From an uncultured Planctomycetaceae bacterium (GTDB lineage: Bacteria; Planctomycetota; Planctomycetia; Pirellulales; Thermoguttaceae), in the NCBI GenBank assembly GCA_947307005.1, contig CAMZHY010000131.1, positions 1 through 8,572 of the forward strand: 8,572 nt of DNA. Reading direction: 5' to 3'. Below the pieces are notes generated by a model. That model did not search any database and was not told where the DNA came from. It was given only the letters and a program-made list of their open reading frames with translations. How positions within the stretch are numbered: position 1 is the first letter of the stretch; each line of letters begins with the position of its first letter. Positions 1-6,745 of the stretch are shown one piece after another. A program made the translations under genes and the position numbers.

Positions 1-1579
1 GGGGAAGTTCCGAGGGGTCCAAAGGTAGGACGCGCCCATTCGGGTTTCCATTTTCATCGAGCTCTCGCAACAATGGAAACGGCTCGCCCCAAAAATGTTG
101 GCGGCTGAAAAGCCAATCGCGGAGTTTATAATTGACCGTTTTCCGCCCCAAACCCGCGTCTGCAAGCTTACCCGTTATCAGCGATTTAAATTCTGCCGTT
201 GGAGTTCCGTTAAACTCGCCGCTATTGACGGCGACGCCCATCTCAGTGAAAGCCTCTGAAAGTTTAGCGACTTCATCAGCCGAATAGTGGGAGGTTGACG
301 AGGGCGCTACAACCTGAAGTATCGGCAAGTCATATTGTTTGGCGAAATCAAAGTCACGAGTATCGTGCGCAGGAACCGCCATAATCGCTCCCGTACCATA
401 TGAAGCTAAAACGTAGTCGGCGATCCAAACGGGAATCTGACGACCATTTACGGGATTGATTGCATAAGAACCCGTAAAAACCCCCGTTTTTTCCTTAGCG
501 AGATCGGTGCGATCGAGATCGGACTTAAAGGACGCTTGACGACGATACTCTTCGACAGCCTCTTTTTGCGCGGGTGTTGTAAGTCTGCCAACAGCGGCGT
601 GTTCTGGCGCGATAACCATGTACGTCGCGCCAAAGAGGGTGTCTGGACGAGTCGTAAAAACGCGCAAAACGTCGTCGTTCGGTTTGCGTGTAAACCCTGA
701 ACGTTTACGGGATTCCTTCCATGCTTCGAAATTCTCCGCGCTACCGATAAAGAAATCAACCTCGGCGCCTTCGCTACGACCAATCCAATTGCGTTGCAGT
801 GTTTTCACGCCTTCAGACCACTGCAAACCGTCCAAATCCTCTTCGAGACGATCCGCATACGCGGTAATACGGAGCATCCATTGACGCAACGGCATTCGCA
901 TCACAGGATAACCGCCGCGTTCGCTAACTCCGCCGACCACTTCTTCGTTGGCGAGGACGGTGCCGAGTTCTGGACACCAGTTAACCGGGGCTTCGACCTG
1001 ATAGGCAAGACGGTGATCGTCTTGATATTGACGGATCGCGTCCTCGCCCTCGGCCTTTACATCTTCGGGAATAGGAAGTTCTGAGATGAGACGCGCTCGT
1101 TTTTGTTCCCTATCGTACCATGAGTTGTAAATAATGAGAAAGATACGCTGCGTCCAACGGAAATAGTCGACGTCAGTCGTCGCAAGTTCGCGATCCCAGT
1201 CGTAACTAAAACCAAGAGCGTGGAGTTGACGACGGAAATTGGCAATATTCTTTTCTGTTGTAATTCGTGGATGAACGCCTGTTTTTTTGGCATGTTGTTC
1301 AGCGGGAAGTCCAAATGCGTCCCACCCCATTGGATGCATGACGGCGTAACCGTTCATACGCATATAACGGCAATAGACGTCCGTAGCCGTATAGCCTTCA
1401 GGATGTCCAACGTGCAACCCTTGAGCGCTTGGATAAGGGAACATATCCAGAACATAAACCTTTTTGCCCTCAGAATTTCCAAAAAGGTCGCTCGGAAGAC
1501 GCGGCGCGGCGAATGTTTTATTATCTTCCCAGTATTTTCGCCATTTGGCTTCGATGACGGAGGGGTTATATCGTGACAT
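1..1579 (-). CDS. leuS: Leucyl-tRNA synthetase, N-terminal 526 residues (3' end outside window)
   Basis: Class Ia aminoacyl-tRNA synthetase that charges tRNA-Leu with leucine in the cytoplasm. The ATG at 1579 opens with MSRYNPSVIEAKWRKYW, the usual LeuRS beginning. The HIGH motif appears as HVGH (residues 56-59) after DMFPYPSAQGL. The CP1 editing domain is present: TTRPDT at 309-314 and GTGAIMAVPAHDTRD at 395-409. Thr314 and Asp409 correspond to the E. coli editing residues Thr252 and Asp345. LRDWLFSRQHFWGE (486-499) is the 'RDWLFSRQ' variant seen in one LeuRS subgroup, where E. coli has RDWGVSRQ. The segment after NWCPELGTVLANEEV lacks the Cys pairs of zinc-binding LeuRS. About 60 extra residues precede the editing motif compared with E. 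coli. The KMSKS loop, anticodon-binding domain and stop lie beyond the left edge. No strong Shine-Dalgarno precedes the ATG. The gene is divergent from the esterase gene. Confidence 0.97.
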   Translation of the reverse strand, partial: MSRYNPSVIEAKWRKYWEDNKTFAAPRLPSDLFGNSEGKKVYVLDMFPYPSAQGLHVGHPEGYTATDVYCRYMRMNGYAVMHPMGWDAFGLPAEQHAKKTGVHPRITTEKNIANFRRQLHALGFSYDWDRELATTDVDYFRWTQRIFLIIYNSWYDREQKRARLISELPIPEDVKAEGEDAIRQYQDDHRLAYQVEAPVNWCPELGTVLANEEVVGGVSERGGYPVMRMPLRQWMLRITAYADRLEEDLDGLQWSEGVKTLQRNWIGRSEGAEVDFFIGSAENFEAWKESRKRSGFTRKPNDDVLRVFTTRPDTLFGATYMVIAPEHAAVGRLTTPAQKEAVEEYRRQASFKSDLDRTDLAKEKTGVFTGSYAINPVNGRQIPVWIADYVLASYGTGAIMAVPAHDTRDFDFAKQYDLPILQVVAPSSTSHYSADEVAKLSEAFTEMGVAVNSGEFNGTPTAEFKSLITGKLADAGLGRKTVNYKLRDWLFSRQHFWGEPFPLLRELDENGNPNGRVLPLDPSELP

Positions 1580-1766
1580 GACGACTACTCTAAAAACATG
1601 TGAATGAATGGAAAAGTTTCGAATATCGAGAAGACAAAACCCTCAATGCGCGTCTTGCGTATCGAATGAATTTAGATTTAAAAAAACCTAAAGAAGTCTC
1701 GTCGAACTCAATAAACTGTAAGCTATTGACGCTAATAAATTAAAAGGCAAATCTAGGAGGGAAACG

Positions 1767-1796
1767 ATGCAAAAGAGTTTAGATCGGTTGTTTTGA
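1767..1796 (+). other. Nine-codon mini-ORF with strong ribosome binding site
   Basis: AGGAGGG at 1755-1761 lies 5 bases before an ATG at 1767. This opens the reading frame MQKSLDRLF and ends at TGA 1794-1796. The Shine-Dalgarno is better than that of any full gene in the window. The stop codon overlaps the -35 box of the esterase promoter, so this frame lies upstream of the predicted esterase transcript and would need its own promoter. It may be a leader peptide of a longer transcript, a relic of a lost gene start, or chance. No homology is recognised. Confidence 0.2.
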
Positions 1797-1821
1797 CAGC
1801 AACCCTTTCCTCTAGTATATT
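1793..1821 (+). promoter_or_regulatory. Sigma-70-type promoter of the esterase gene
   Basis: A perfect -35 box TTGACA (1793-1798) and -10 box TATATT (1816-1821, five of six matches) are separated by the optimal 17 bases. Transcription should begin near 1828, giving a 5' leader of roughly 35 bases before the ATG at 1865. The -10 sits in a perfect 9-base tandem duplication, AGTATATTG at 1814-1822 and again at 1823-1831, so a second TATATT lies at 1825-1830 but without a matching -35 box. This is the clearest promoter in the window. Confidence 0.75.
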
Positions 1822-1829
1822 GAGTATAT

Positions 1830-1843
1830 TGGACGTTTGTCCA
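1830..1843. promoter_or_regulatory. Small palindrome at predicted transcription start (possible operator)
   Basis: TGGAC-GTTT-GTCCA is a perfect 5-bp inverted repeat with a 4-base spacer, directly after the duplicated -10 boxes. A repressor bound here would block initiation. The GGAC-N4-GTCC core has the general spacing of LexA-like half-sites, but that resemblance is weak and no regulator is identified. It could also be a tiny 5' hairpin or chance. Confidence 0.25.
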
Positions 1844-1852
1844 TTTGCAAAG

Positions 1853-1857
1853 AGGAG
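1853..1857 (+). promoter_or_regulatory. Shine-Dalgarno of the esterase gene
   Basis: AGGAG lies seven bases before the ATG at 1865. It fixes that ATG as the start rather than an in-frame TTG at 1793, which falls inside the promoter -35 box and would put 24 residues in front of the signal peptide. Confidence 0.7.
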
Positions 1858-1864
1858 AATTACG

Positions 1865-2704
1865 ATGAAAAAAACTTTTTCGTTTGGAACGTTTGCGTTC
1901 TTGGTTTGCACCGTAGGATTGACGTTTTCACAGGGTGTTGACGCTCAAACGCCTGACGACTCGCAGGATGCTTCGGTTGTCGGAAAACTTGTTGAAAAGT
2001 CGGCAGATCTTCCAGTTCCAGTTAGTCGTCAGTTTTTCGGAGGAAAGGATGAACTTGACGAAGGTAAAACGGAAAAAATTGGTTTCTTGTTTTTCCTTCC
2101 GTCCGACGAGTCTGCAAAAACAGACGACGGTTATCCCCTGCTCCTTTTTCTCCATGGTATCGGCGAACGAGGAACCGATTTGGCAAAACTTAAAGTCTAT
2201 GGGCCAACAAGGATCTGTTCGAACCCAGAAAGAGCGTCTAAATGGCCTTTTATTCTCGTCGCGCCTCAGTGTCCTGACTCGCACTTCTGGTCTGCCGCGC
2301 AACTTAAGCTCCTCGTAGAAAAAGTTTGCAACGAGTATCCCGTTGACAAAAGTCGCATATATGTAACGGGACTTTCAATGGGGGGATTTGGAACATGGTC
2401 GATACTTGCCAATTGGTCGGAACTTGTCGCAGCGGCCGCTCCAATCTGCGGCGGTGGCGATCCCCAATCGGCTAATAAGATGGTGAACACGCCTATTTGG
2501 GCGTTTCATGGCGAAAAAGATCCTCTCGTTCCATGCAAAATGTCGGAGACCATGATCGCCGCCCTAAAAGAAGCTGGAAATGAAGACGTTAAGTTGACCA
2601 TTTATCCGGGCGTCGGTCATGATAGTTGGACCAAAGCTTACGCAGACCCAGAACTTTACGAATGGTTTCTTTCTAAGAAATTGACTTCATCTGAAGATAA
2701 GTAA
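1865..2704 (+). CDS. Secreted alpha/beta-hydrolase (COG4099-type esterase/predicted peptidase)
   Basis: A 279-residue exported serine hydrolase. Residues 1-27 are a signal peptide: MKK, a hydrophobic core, then a likely cut after VDA27. The mature domain begins with a beta-sandwich-like lead-in and FLFFLPSDE, followed by the oxyanion-hole region LFLHGIGERG (94-103). LVAPQCPDSHFW (131-142) is typical of this group. The nucleophile elbow is GLSMGG with Ser171. The acid is Asp219 in FHGEKDPLVP and the base is His252 in PGVGHDSW, so the catalytic triad is complete. Family members are related to poly(3-hydroxybutyrate) depolymerase/LpqC-like and phospholipase/carboxylesterase proteins. Planctomycetes often carry them as free enzymes or as modules for removing acyl groups from polysaccharides. 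The actual substrate cannot be read from the sequence. It has its own promoter and is followed by a hairpin, so it is probably monocistronic. Confidence 0.9.
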   Translation: MKKTFSFGTFAFLVCTVGLTFSQGVDAQTPDDSQDASVVGKLVEKSADLPVPVSRQFFGGKDELDEGKTEKIGFLFFLPSDESAKTDDGYPLLLFLHGIGERGTDLAKLKVYGPTRICSNPERASKWPFILVAPQCPDSHFWSAAQLKLLVEKVCNEYPVDKSRIYVTGLSMGGFGTWSILANWSELVAAAAPICGGGDPQSANKMVNTPIWAFHGEKDPLVPCKMSETMIAALKEAGNEDVKLTIYPGVGHDSWTKAYADPELYEWFLSKKLTSSEDK

Positions 2705-2738
2705 CATTCGTTCTTTTTACGGCGAAGTTGATGTAGAA

Positions 2739-2768
2739 GAGGAGCATGAATTATACGTTCTGCTCCTC
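2739..2768 (+). terminator. Probable transcription terminator after the esterase gene
   Basis: GAGGAGCA (2739-2746) pairs perfectly with TGCTCCTC (2761-2768). The stem can extend by GAA/TTC (2748-2750 with 2758-2760) past a one-base bulge. The hairpin starts 34 bases after the esterase stop. The following tract, CATTTTCCTTC, is only modestly T-rich, so termination may be incomplete. Confidence 0.5.
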
Positions 2769-2836
2769 CATTTTCCTTCAATCCTGCGATTGGTCTGATT
2801 TCATCCCTGTTTATTCTTATTCTTTTTGACAATTCG

Positions 2837-2866
2837 AATCAAGTTGACCAATGACGCAACTTGATT
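2837..2866. repeat. Perfect 10-bp inverted repeat in the esterase-yhaM spacer
   Basis: AATCAAGTTG (2837-2846) and CAACTTGATT (2857-2866) are exact reverse complements with a 10-base loop, followed by TTTG. The stem is AT-rich, so it is a weak terminator at best. It might instead be a protein-binding site or a structured element of the 5' leader of the downstream gene. A TTGACA at 2826-2831 precedes it, but I find no convincing -10 at the right distance. Confidence 0.45.
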
Positions 2867-2920
2867 TTGTGAATGGTGATATTAGTTATTGTTTTGTTTT
2901 CAGTTTGAATGGCGAGGTTC

Positions 2921-2948
2921 CCGTTGTACGACAATCACAACGGTTTTT
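2921..2948 (+). terminator. Terminator-like hairpin with T-run before the exoribonuclease gene
   Basis: CCGTTGT (2921-2927) pairs with ACAACGG (2937-2943), and TTTTT (2944-2948) follows directly, which is the layout of an intrinsic terminator. It ends about 50 bases before the ATG at 3000. A shorter alternative hairpin, TTGT/ACAA (2924-2927 with 2931-2934), uses the same left arm and would exclude the longer stem. This could be a second terminator for the upstream gene or an attenuator for the downstream one; the sequence alone does not decide. Confidence 0.4.
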
Positions 2949-2999
2949 CCACGCTCTAACAATTGCTTTCGTCTCCCTTTAAGAACATGAGATAGGTTC

Positions 3000-4268
3000 A
3001 TGGCTAATTCTCAGAATTCTCATTCTAACGACGAAATAAATCGTAGTCCACAAAATAACGGAGGTTCTTCCCACATTTCCAGCGATCCTACCGGCGATGC
3101 CATTTTTCCACAGAACTCCACGCCGTCCTCTTCTTTCGCGTCTCGCTCTCAGGTCGCAAGTATGCTCAAAGCGCTTTCTGAAATGAAAGATGGAGCCGAA
3201 GCAGACTGTTTTGTTCAACTTGTTGAAAAAGAAAAACTCCGTTCTCGTGATTCCAAATTCTACTTCAAATTGGTTTTTCGAGATCGAAAAACTAGCGTTC
3301 AAGCGCTTGTTTGGTCCGATCACTATTTTTTTCCAGATTGCGATAAGAACTGGACGATTGGCTCGTTCTATAAAATTCGAGGAAGGATTGTAGAATCCAG
3401 TTACGGATTAAGACTTGAGATTCGCCGAATTCGTGAAATTGGCGAAGAAGATTTAGACGAAGGATTCAATCCCCAGCAGTGCCAACCCGGTCCGGAACTA
3501 CCTCCTGAAGAAATTGCCTCCGCAATTCTTTCTCTTGCTAGTAAACAAATTGGGAAGGGTTCGCTACTGAATCTTATTCAACGCGTTTTTAAAGAATATC
3601 GGATTCAACTCTATGAAGCGGCCGCATCGCGGACGCATCATAGAACCTATGGGGCTGGACTTCTTGAGCATACGCTATCTGTAACAAGGTTAGCTGTTGC
3701 GATTTACGATCATTTTAATTCCGAATTTCCACTTTTAGCGACACGCGCTTCGAAACCGCTTGTTGTCGCAGGCGCAATTCTCCACGACGTAGGTAAAATC
3801 CTCGATTCTAAGACGACGCTCGTTGATTCTCAAAAGACTTTAGCAGGCAATCTGATAGGACATCAAATTTTAGGTCTTGAGATTGTTCGGCGCATGGCGA
3901 TTGAAGTCCGCCTTGAAGACGAAATACGATATCGGTTGGAACACCTGATCCTCACTCATTCGCGCTTTCCTGAATGGGGCGCTCCCACTCCTCCCGAAAC
4001 GATCGAAGCGATGATTCTTCACTACGCGGATTATGCAGATTCAACATTGGCTAGCGCGTTAAAGATTCTTGAAGAAGACGTTTCTACCGGCGATCTGACG
4101 TTTAAAAAAGGTCCCTTTGGCGTCCCGCTCGTAAAACTTCGTTTCGTGCCCCCGTCGTCCAAAGTCTCCCCCGATCCGAAGTCTCAGAACGTTCCGCAAT
4201 CGGAAACTCAATCGTCTGTTCCTCGATCCGATGAGTCAATGACGTCTAATTCCGATAAGAATCGTTAA
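3000..4268 (+). CDS. YhaM-like 3'-5' exoribonuclease (OB-fold plus HD domain)
   Basis: A 422-residue protein with the architecture of Bacillus YhaM, a metal-dependent exonuclease that trims RNA (and single-stranded DNA) from the 3' end. Residues about 63-147 form the nucleic-acid-binding OB-fold (FYFKLVFRDRKTSVQALVW). Residues about 190-350 form the HD phosphohydrolase domain. Its metal-binding positions are visible: His224 (GLLEHT), His262-Asp263 (ILHDVGK), His288 (GHQILG), His320 (LTHS) and HYADYAD (341-347), a YhaM hallmark. The protein is longer than YhaM (about 314 residues). The first ~54 residues are Ser/Asn/Pro-rich, and the last ~40 are a Ser/Pro/Gln-rich tail, both probably disordered. 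The ATG at 3000 has only a weak AGG three bases upstream. The ATG at 3162 (codon 55) would remove the low-complexity head and is a real alternative. A symporter gene follows 73 bases later, probably in the same transcript. Confidence 0.88.
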   Translation: MANSQNSHSNDEINRSPQNNGGSSHISSDPTGDAIFPQNSTPSSSFASRSQVASMLKALSEMKDGAEADCFVQLVEKEKLRSRDSKFYFKLVFRDRKTSVQALVWSDHYFFPDCDKNWTIGSFYKIRGRIVESSYGLRLEIRRIREIGEEDLDEGFNPQQCQPGPELPPEEIASAILSLASKQIGKGSLLNLIQRVFKEYRIQLYEAAASRTHHRTYGAGLLEHTLSVTRLAVAIYDHFNSEFPLLATRASKPLVVAGAILHDVGKILDSKTTLVDSQKTLAGNLIGHQILGLEIVRRMAIEVRLEDEIRYRLEHLILTHSRFPEWGAPTPPETIEAMILHYADYADSTLASALKILEEDVSTGDLTFKKGPFGVPLVKLRFVPPSSKVSPDPKSQNVPQSETQSSVPRSDESMTSNSDKNR

Positions 4269-4341
4269 TCAGACGTGTTTAAACCGCAGTCGACGGCATT
4301 TTCCCATTTCCCTCACCTCTCAGGTAAAGCGAATATCAGCG

Positions 4342-5910
4342 ATGGGCTTGACAACACTAGACTACTTAGTCCTTCTGGGTTATTTCGTACTGATGATCGT
4401 CATTGGCGTTTGGTCCATGATGTTTGTCAAAAAGCAAGAGGATTTCTTTCTCGGAAGTCGTAGCTTCGGCAAATTTTTCCAGATGTTTGCGGCGTTTGGA
4501 GCCGGAACCAATGCTTCGGATCCAATCGTCACTGCCAAGACGACGTTTACCAACGGTCTCAGCGGCGTTTGGAGCGGGCTCCTCTGGCTATTCGTTACCC
4601 CGTTCTATTGGATTTGCGGAGTTTGGTACCGTCGAATGAGGCATCTAACCCTCGGAGACTGGTTTGAAGAACGTTACCAAAGCAAAGGACTTGCCTTTGC
4701 CTACATGATCTTCGGCGCCGTTTTCTATATGTTTTATCTTGGCGTCGGTATGACGGCGATTGGGAAAATGGGCGCGCCCCTTGTCGGCGCAGATTCAATT
4801 TCGATCTTTGGTCATTCCGTTCCATTCGATCAATTCATTATTGTCCTAACATCGGTATGCGTTCTTTTTTACGGAGTGCTTGGAGGTCTTCGCGCCGCCT
4901 ATTGGACCGATCTAATCCAAGGCGTGTTCATTGTTCTACTCTCCGTTATCCTTATTCCAGTCGGACTTCACGCGCTCGTTAAAGACGAAGCAAATACGAT
5001 TGCCAATTCACCTGTCGCCGCGGTCGCTCCCGAAACAACCGAATCCTCGACTCAGATTCCGGTTCCGGCTAACGACGTGAAAACAAACGAGACGAGTGAA
5101 ACGAGTATCCTTGACGGTTTTACAATTCTCCATGATCGAGCGCCACGCGAATACTTTGATATTCTTACAAGTCCAAAAGGCGGCGAGTTTCCGCTTCACT
5201 ACATCATTGCGATTACTCTCCTAAACTTGATCGGCATCGTCTGTCAGCCTCATTTCATTGCAACCGGCGGAGGTTCCGCCAAGACAGAGTTCAATGCTCG
5301 TTTTGGACTTGTTGCAGGCAACATACTAAAACGTTTCTGCACGATAGGCTGGGCGTTGACGGCGCTTGTCGCTCTTGCCTATTTGGCTGGCAACGCTGAA
5401 TTGGCGGCGGATCCTGATAAAGTTTGGGGAGTTGCCACCCGCGAACTTCTGGGACCTTTGAACCTTGGTCTCGTCGGACTCATGCTTGCTTGCCTTCTTG
5501 CGGCTCTCATGAGTTCGGCAAGTTGTTATATGCTTGTCGTATCAGGACTTGTCGTGCGCAACGGATATGCGGCGTATATTAATCCCAACGCCAGTGAAAA
5601 GACTTTTGTTCTTGCAGGAAGAATCTGCGGCGCCATCGTTATTATCGGCGCGACGATTAACTCACTTCTCTCAATGAACGTCTTTGAGCAACTCAAGTTC
5701 GCTTGGGAAATTCCAATCGTCTTTGCGGCGCCTTTTTGGATTGGTTTATACTGGCGCCGCGCCAACAAATATTCGGCGTGGATCACCTGTATTTTGACGT
5801 TGACGCCTCTCTTACCGACGTTGAACGCCGCGACGCAATTCGTTCAAATCGGGCAAAGAATGCCGAAGCTGTCCGCGTTCGTGAAAACGCGCTCTCTGAA
5901 GAAGAATTAA
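4342..5910 (+). CDS. Sodium:solute symporter family protein, transporter core (frame broken near 5800)
   Basis: An inner-membrane Na+-coupled transporter of the SSS family (SLC5-like, LeuT fold). The substrate is not predictable. Visible landmarks are a first helix at 7-28, the FGAGTNASDPI segment (52-62), the family signature GGLRAAYWTDLIQG (181-194) and the late-core motif LAALMSSASCYML (386-398). About ten hydrophobic segments fit the core. Residues ~213-282 form a polar Ala/Thr/Ser/Pro-rich loop before the next helix. In this frame the last family-like residues are WEIPIVFAAPFWIGLYWRRANKYSAWITCIL (two stretches, 455-471 and 472-485). The following ~35 residues to the TAA at 5910 do not look like family sequence, whereas the overlapping frame from 5703-6659 does. 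The stop at 5910 is therefore most likely the result of a frameshift. ATG 4342 has no strong Shine-Dalgarno; CAGGTAAAG lies 13-21 bases upstream. Confidence 0.85.
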   Translation: MGLTTLDYLVLLGYFVLMIVIGVWSMMFVKKQEDFFLGSRSFGKFFQMFAAFGAGTNASDPIVTAKTTFTNGLSGVWSGLLWLFVTPFYWICGVWYRRMRHLTLGDWFEERYQSKGLAFAYMIFGAVFYMFYLGVGMTAIGKMGAPLVGADSISIFGHSVPFDQFIIVLTSVCVLFYGVLGGLRAAYWTDLIQGVFIVLLSVILIPVGLHALVKDEANTIANSPVAAVAPETTESSTQIPVPANDVKTNETSETSILDGFTILHDRAPREYFDILTSPKGGEFPLHYIIAITLLNLIGIVCQPHFIATGGGSAKTEFNARFGLVAGNILKRFCTIGWALTALVALAYLAGNAELAADPDKVWGVATRELLGPLNLGLVGLMLACLLAALMSSASCYMLVVSGLVVRNGYAAYINPNASEKTFVLAGRICGAIVIIGATINSLLSMNVFEQLKFAWEIPIVFAAPFWIGLYWRRANKYSAWITCILTLTPLLPTLNAATQFVQIGQRMPKLSAFVKTRSLKKN

Positions 5911-6659
5911 AACGAGTCGTCTTCCAAGAATTGGGCGCTGAACCTAAGCCGTTAAAGCTTGGCGAAACGATTGTCGACGAATTTAAAACGGGTGGAAAAG
6001 CCATTTTCTGGGGCGAAGGGGTCGTTCCTTACGATTCGGACGGCAACGAACTCGTCATTAACTCGGACGGTCGCGTCATTGCAAAGCTTGTGAATGGACA
6101 GCAAGTTTTCCTTGATCCCGACGCCGAAGAACTCAATCTGTTTGATCCCGCCCTGAAGACGACGGAAGAACTCGAACCCGGTCGCGTTCGCGTAACGAAT
6201 CGCTATAAATCCGTCGACGAACTTCAGGAGCTTGGCGTCGCTCTTCAAGGAAAGGGAAGCTTTGAAATAGACCTCCTTCTTTACCAACGCCTTAACCTCG
6301 ATTTGTGCGCCATGAGCAACGGAACCTTGGAAACGCTCCGGCTTCCCACCCGTTTGTTCCTTCCCTTTGTCCTTATGATCCTCTTGAGTTTTATAACGCC
6401 TAAGGGCGACGAGGCGAAACTGGATCGTTACTTCGTAAAAATGAAGACTCCCGTCGATCCCGATCCCCAGAAGGACGCCGAGGAAATGAGACTTTCTTAT
6501 GAAAACCCACGCCGATTTGACGACAAACGCCTCTTTAAACGCTGGGGGTTGGAGTTTAATAAACCCACTGTTGTTGACGTCGTTGGGTTCCTTATAAGTT
6601 TTGCGATCTGCGTGGGCTTCGTTTGGTTGATTGTCGTCGTCGCCAACTATCAGCCTTGA
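5703..6659 (+). CDS. C-terminal part of the same sodium:solute symporter, in a shifted frame
   Basis: This frame is open from before 5703 to the TGA at 6657-6659 and overlaps the preceding coding stretch by over 200 bases. Its meaningful sequence starts near 5802 (DASLTDVERRDAIR). It runs through a charged extramembrane domain (GGKAIFWGEG about 5997-6024, YKSVDELQELG) to two hydrophobic helices: LFLPFVLMILLSFITP (about 6354-6401) and VVGFLISFAICVGFVWLI (about 6579-6632). Between them lies DRYFVKMKTPVDPDP, which I associate with the long cytoplasmic tail of planctomycete-type SSS transporters. The ATG at 5703 has no ribosome binding site and its first ~33 residues are out-of-frame reading of the transporter helix, so independent translation is unlikely. 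Joined to the upstream part near 5800, the product would be about 770 residues. Either the gene is inactivated, or the base sequence has an error. Confidence 0.75.
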   Translation: MGNSNRLCGAFLDWFILAPRQQIFGVDHLYFDVDASLTDVERRDAIRSNRAKNAEAVRVRENALSEEELKRVVFQELGAEPKPLKLGETIVDEFKTGGKAIFWGEGVVPYDSDGNELVINSDGRVIAKLVNGQQVFLDPDAEELNLFDPALKTTEELEPGRVRVTNRYKSVDELQELGVALQGKGSFEIDLLLYQRLNLDLCAMSNGTLETLRLPTRLFLPFVLMILLSFITPKGDEAKLDRYFVKMKTPVDPDPQKDAEEMRLSYENPRRFDDKRLFKRWGLEFNKPTVVDVVGFLISFAICVGFVWLIVVVANYQP

Positions 6660-6682
6660 TTCGCTTATGCGTCGAATATACA

Positions 6683-6727
6683 AAGAAAGGCGTCGTCCCT
6701 CCCTTACGAAGAGACGACGCCTTTCTT
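6683..6727. terminator. Bidirectional terminator hairpin between convergent genes
   Basis: AAGAAAGGCGTCGTC (6683-6697) and GACGACGCCTTTCTT (6713-6727) are perfect reverse complements, a 15-bp stem with a 15-base loop. The GC-rich inner stem is flanked by A-rich and T-rich arms, so either strand's transcript ends its stem in CCTTTCTT. It starts 23 bases after the symporter stop and lies 18 bases beyond the stop of the minus-strand Cys-rich gene. It can therefore end both convergent transcription units. Confidence 0.85.
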
Positions 6728-6745
6728 AACACGGAAACAAAGCGG

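Noticed and set aside
618..1576. Plus-strand open frames across the leuS region
   Set aside because: They are antisense to a continuous, clearly recognisable LeuRS reading frame and encode nothing family-like.
1580..1740. T-box or other tRNA-sensing leader upstream of leuS
   Set aside because: The minus-strand leader has no T-box consensus, specifier loop or antiterminator stem that I can see, and no clear promoter boxes at good spacing.
1793..1864. TTG at 1793 as a start for the esterase gene, adding 24 residues
   Set aside because: The TTG is part of the -35 box, no ribosome binding site precedes it, and it would bury the signal peptide. The ATG at 1865 has AGGAG at the right distance.
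2826..2885. Promoter for the exoribonuclease gene from TTGACA at 2826 or an extended -10 TGATATTAG at 2877
   Set aside because: The TTGACA has no acceptable -10 at 16-18 bases, and the extended -10 has no matching -35 box, so neither is strong enough to list.
5760..5910. Programmed -1 ribosomal frameshifting to join the two symporter frames
   Set aside because: I found no X-XXY-YYZ slippery heptamer in the correct phase across the overlap and no clear downstream stem. SSS transporters are not known to be made this way.
5952..6683. A 243-codon open frame on the minus strand opposite the symporter C-terminus
   Set aside because: Its translation has no recognisable domain, it lies entirely antisense to family-like sequence, and it runs into the terminator hairpin. 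It is an antisense shadow.
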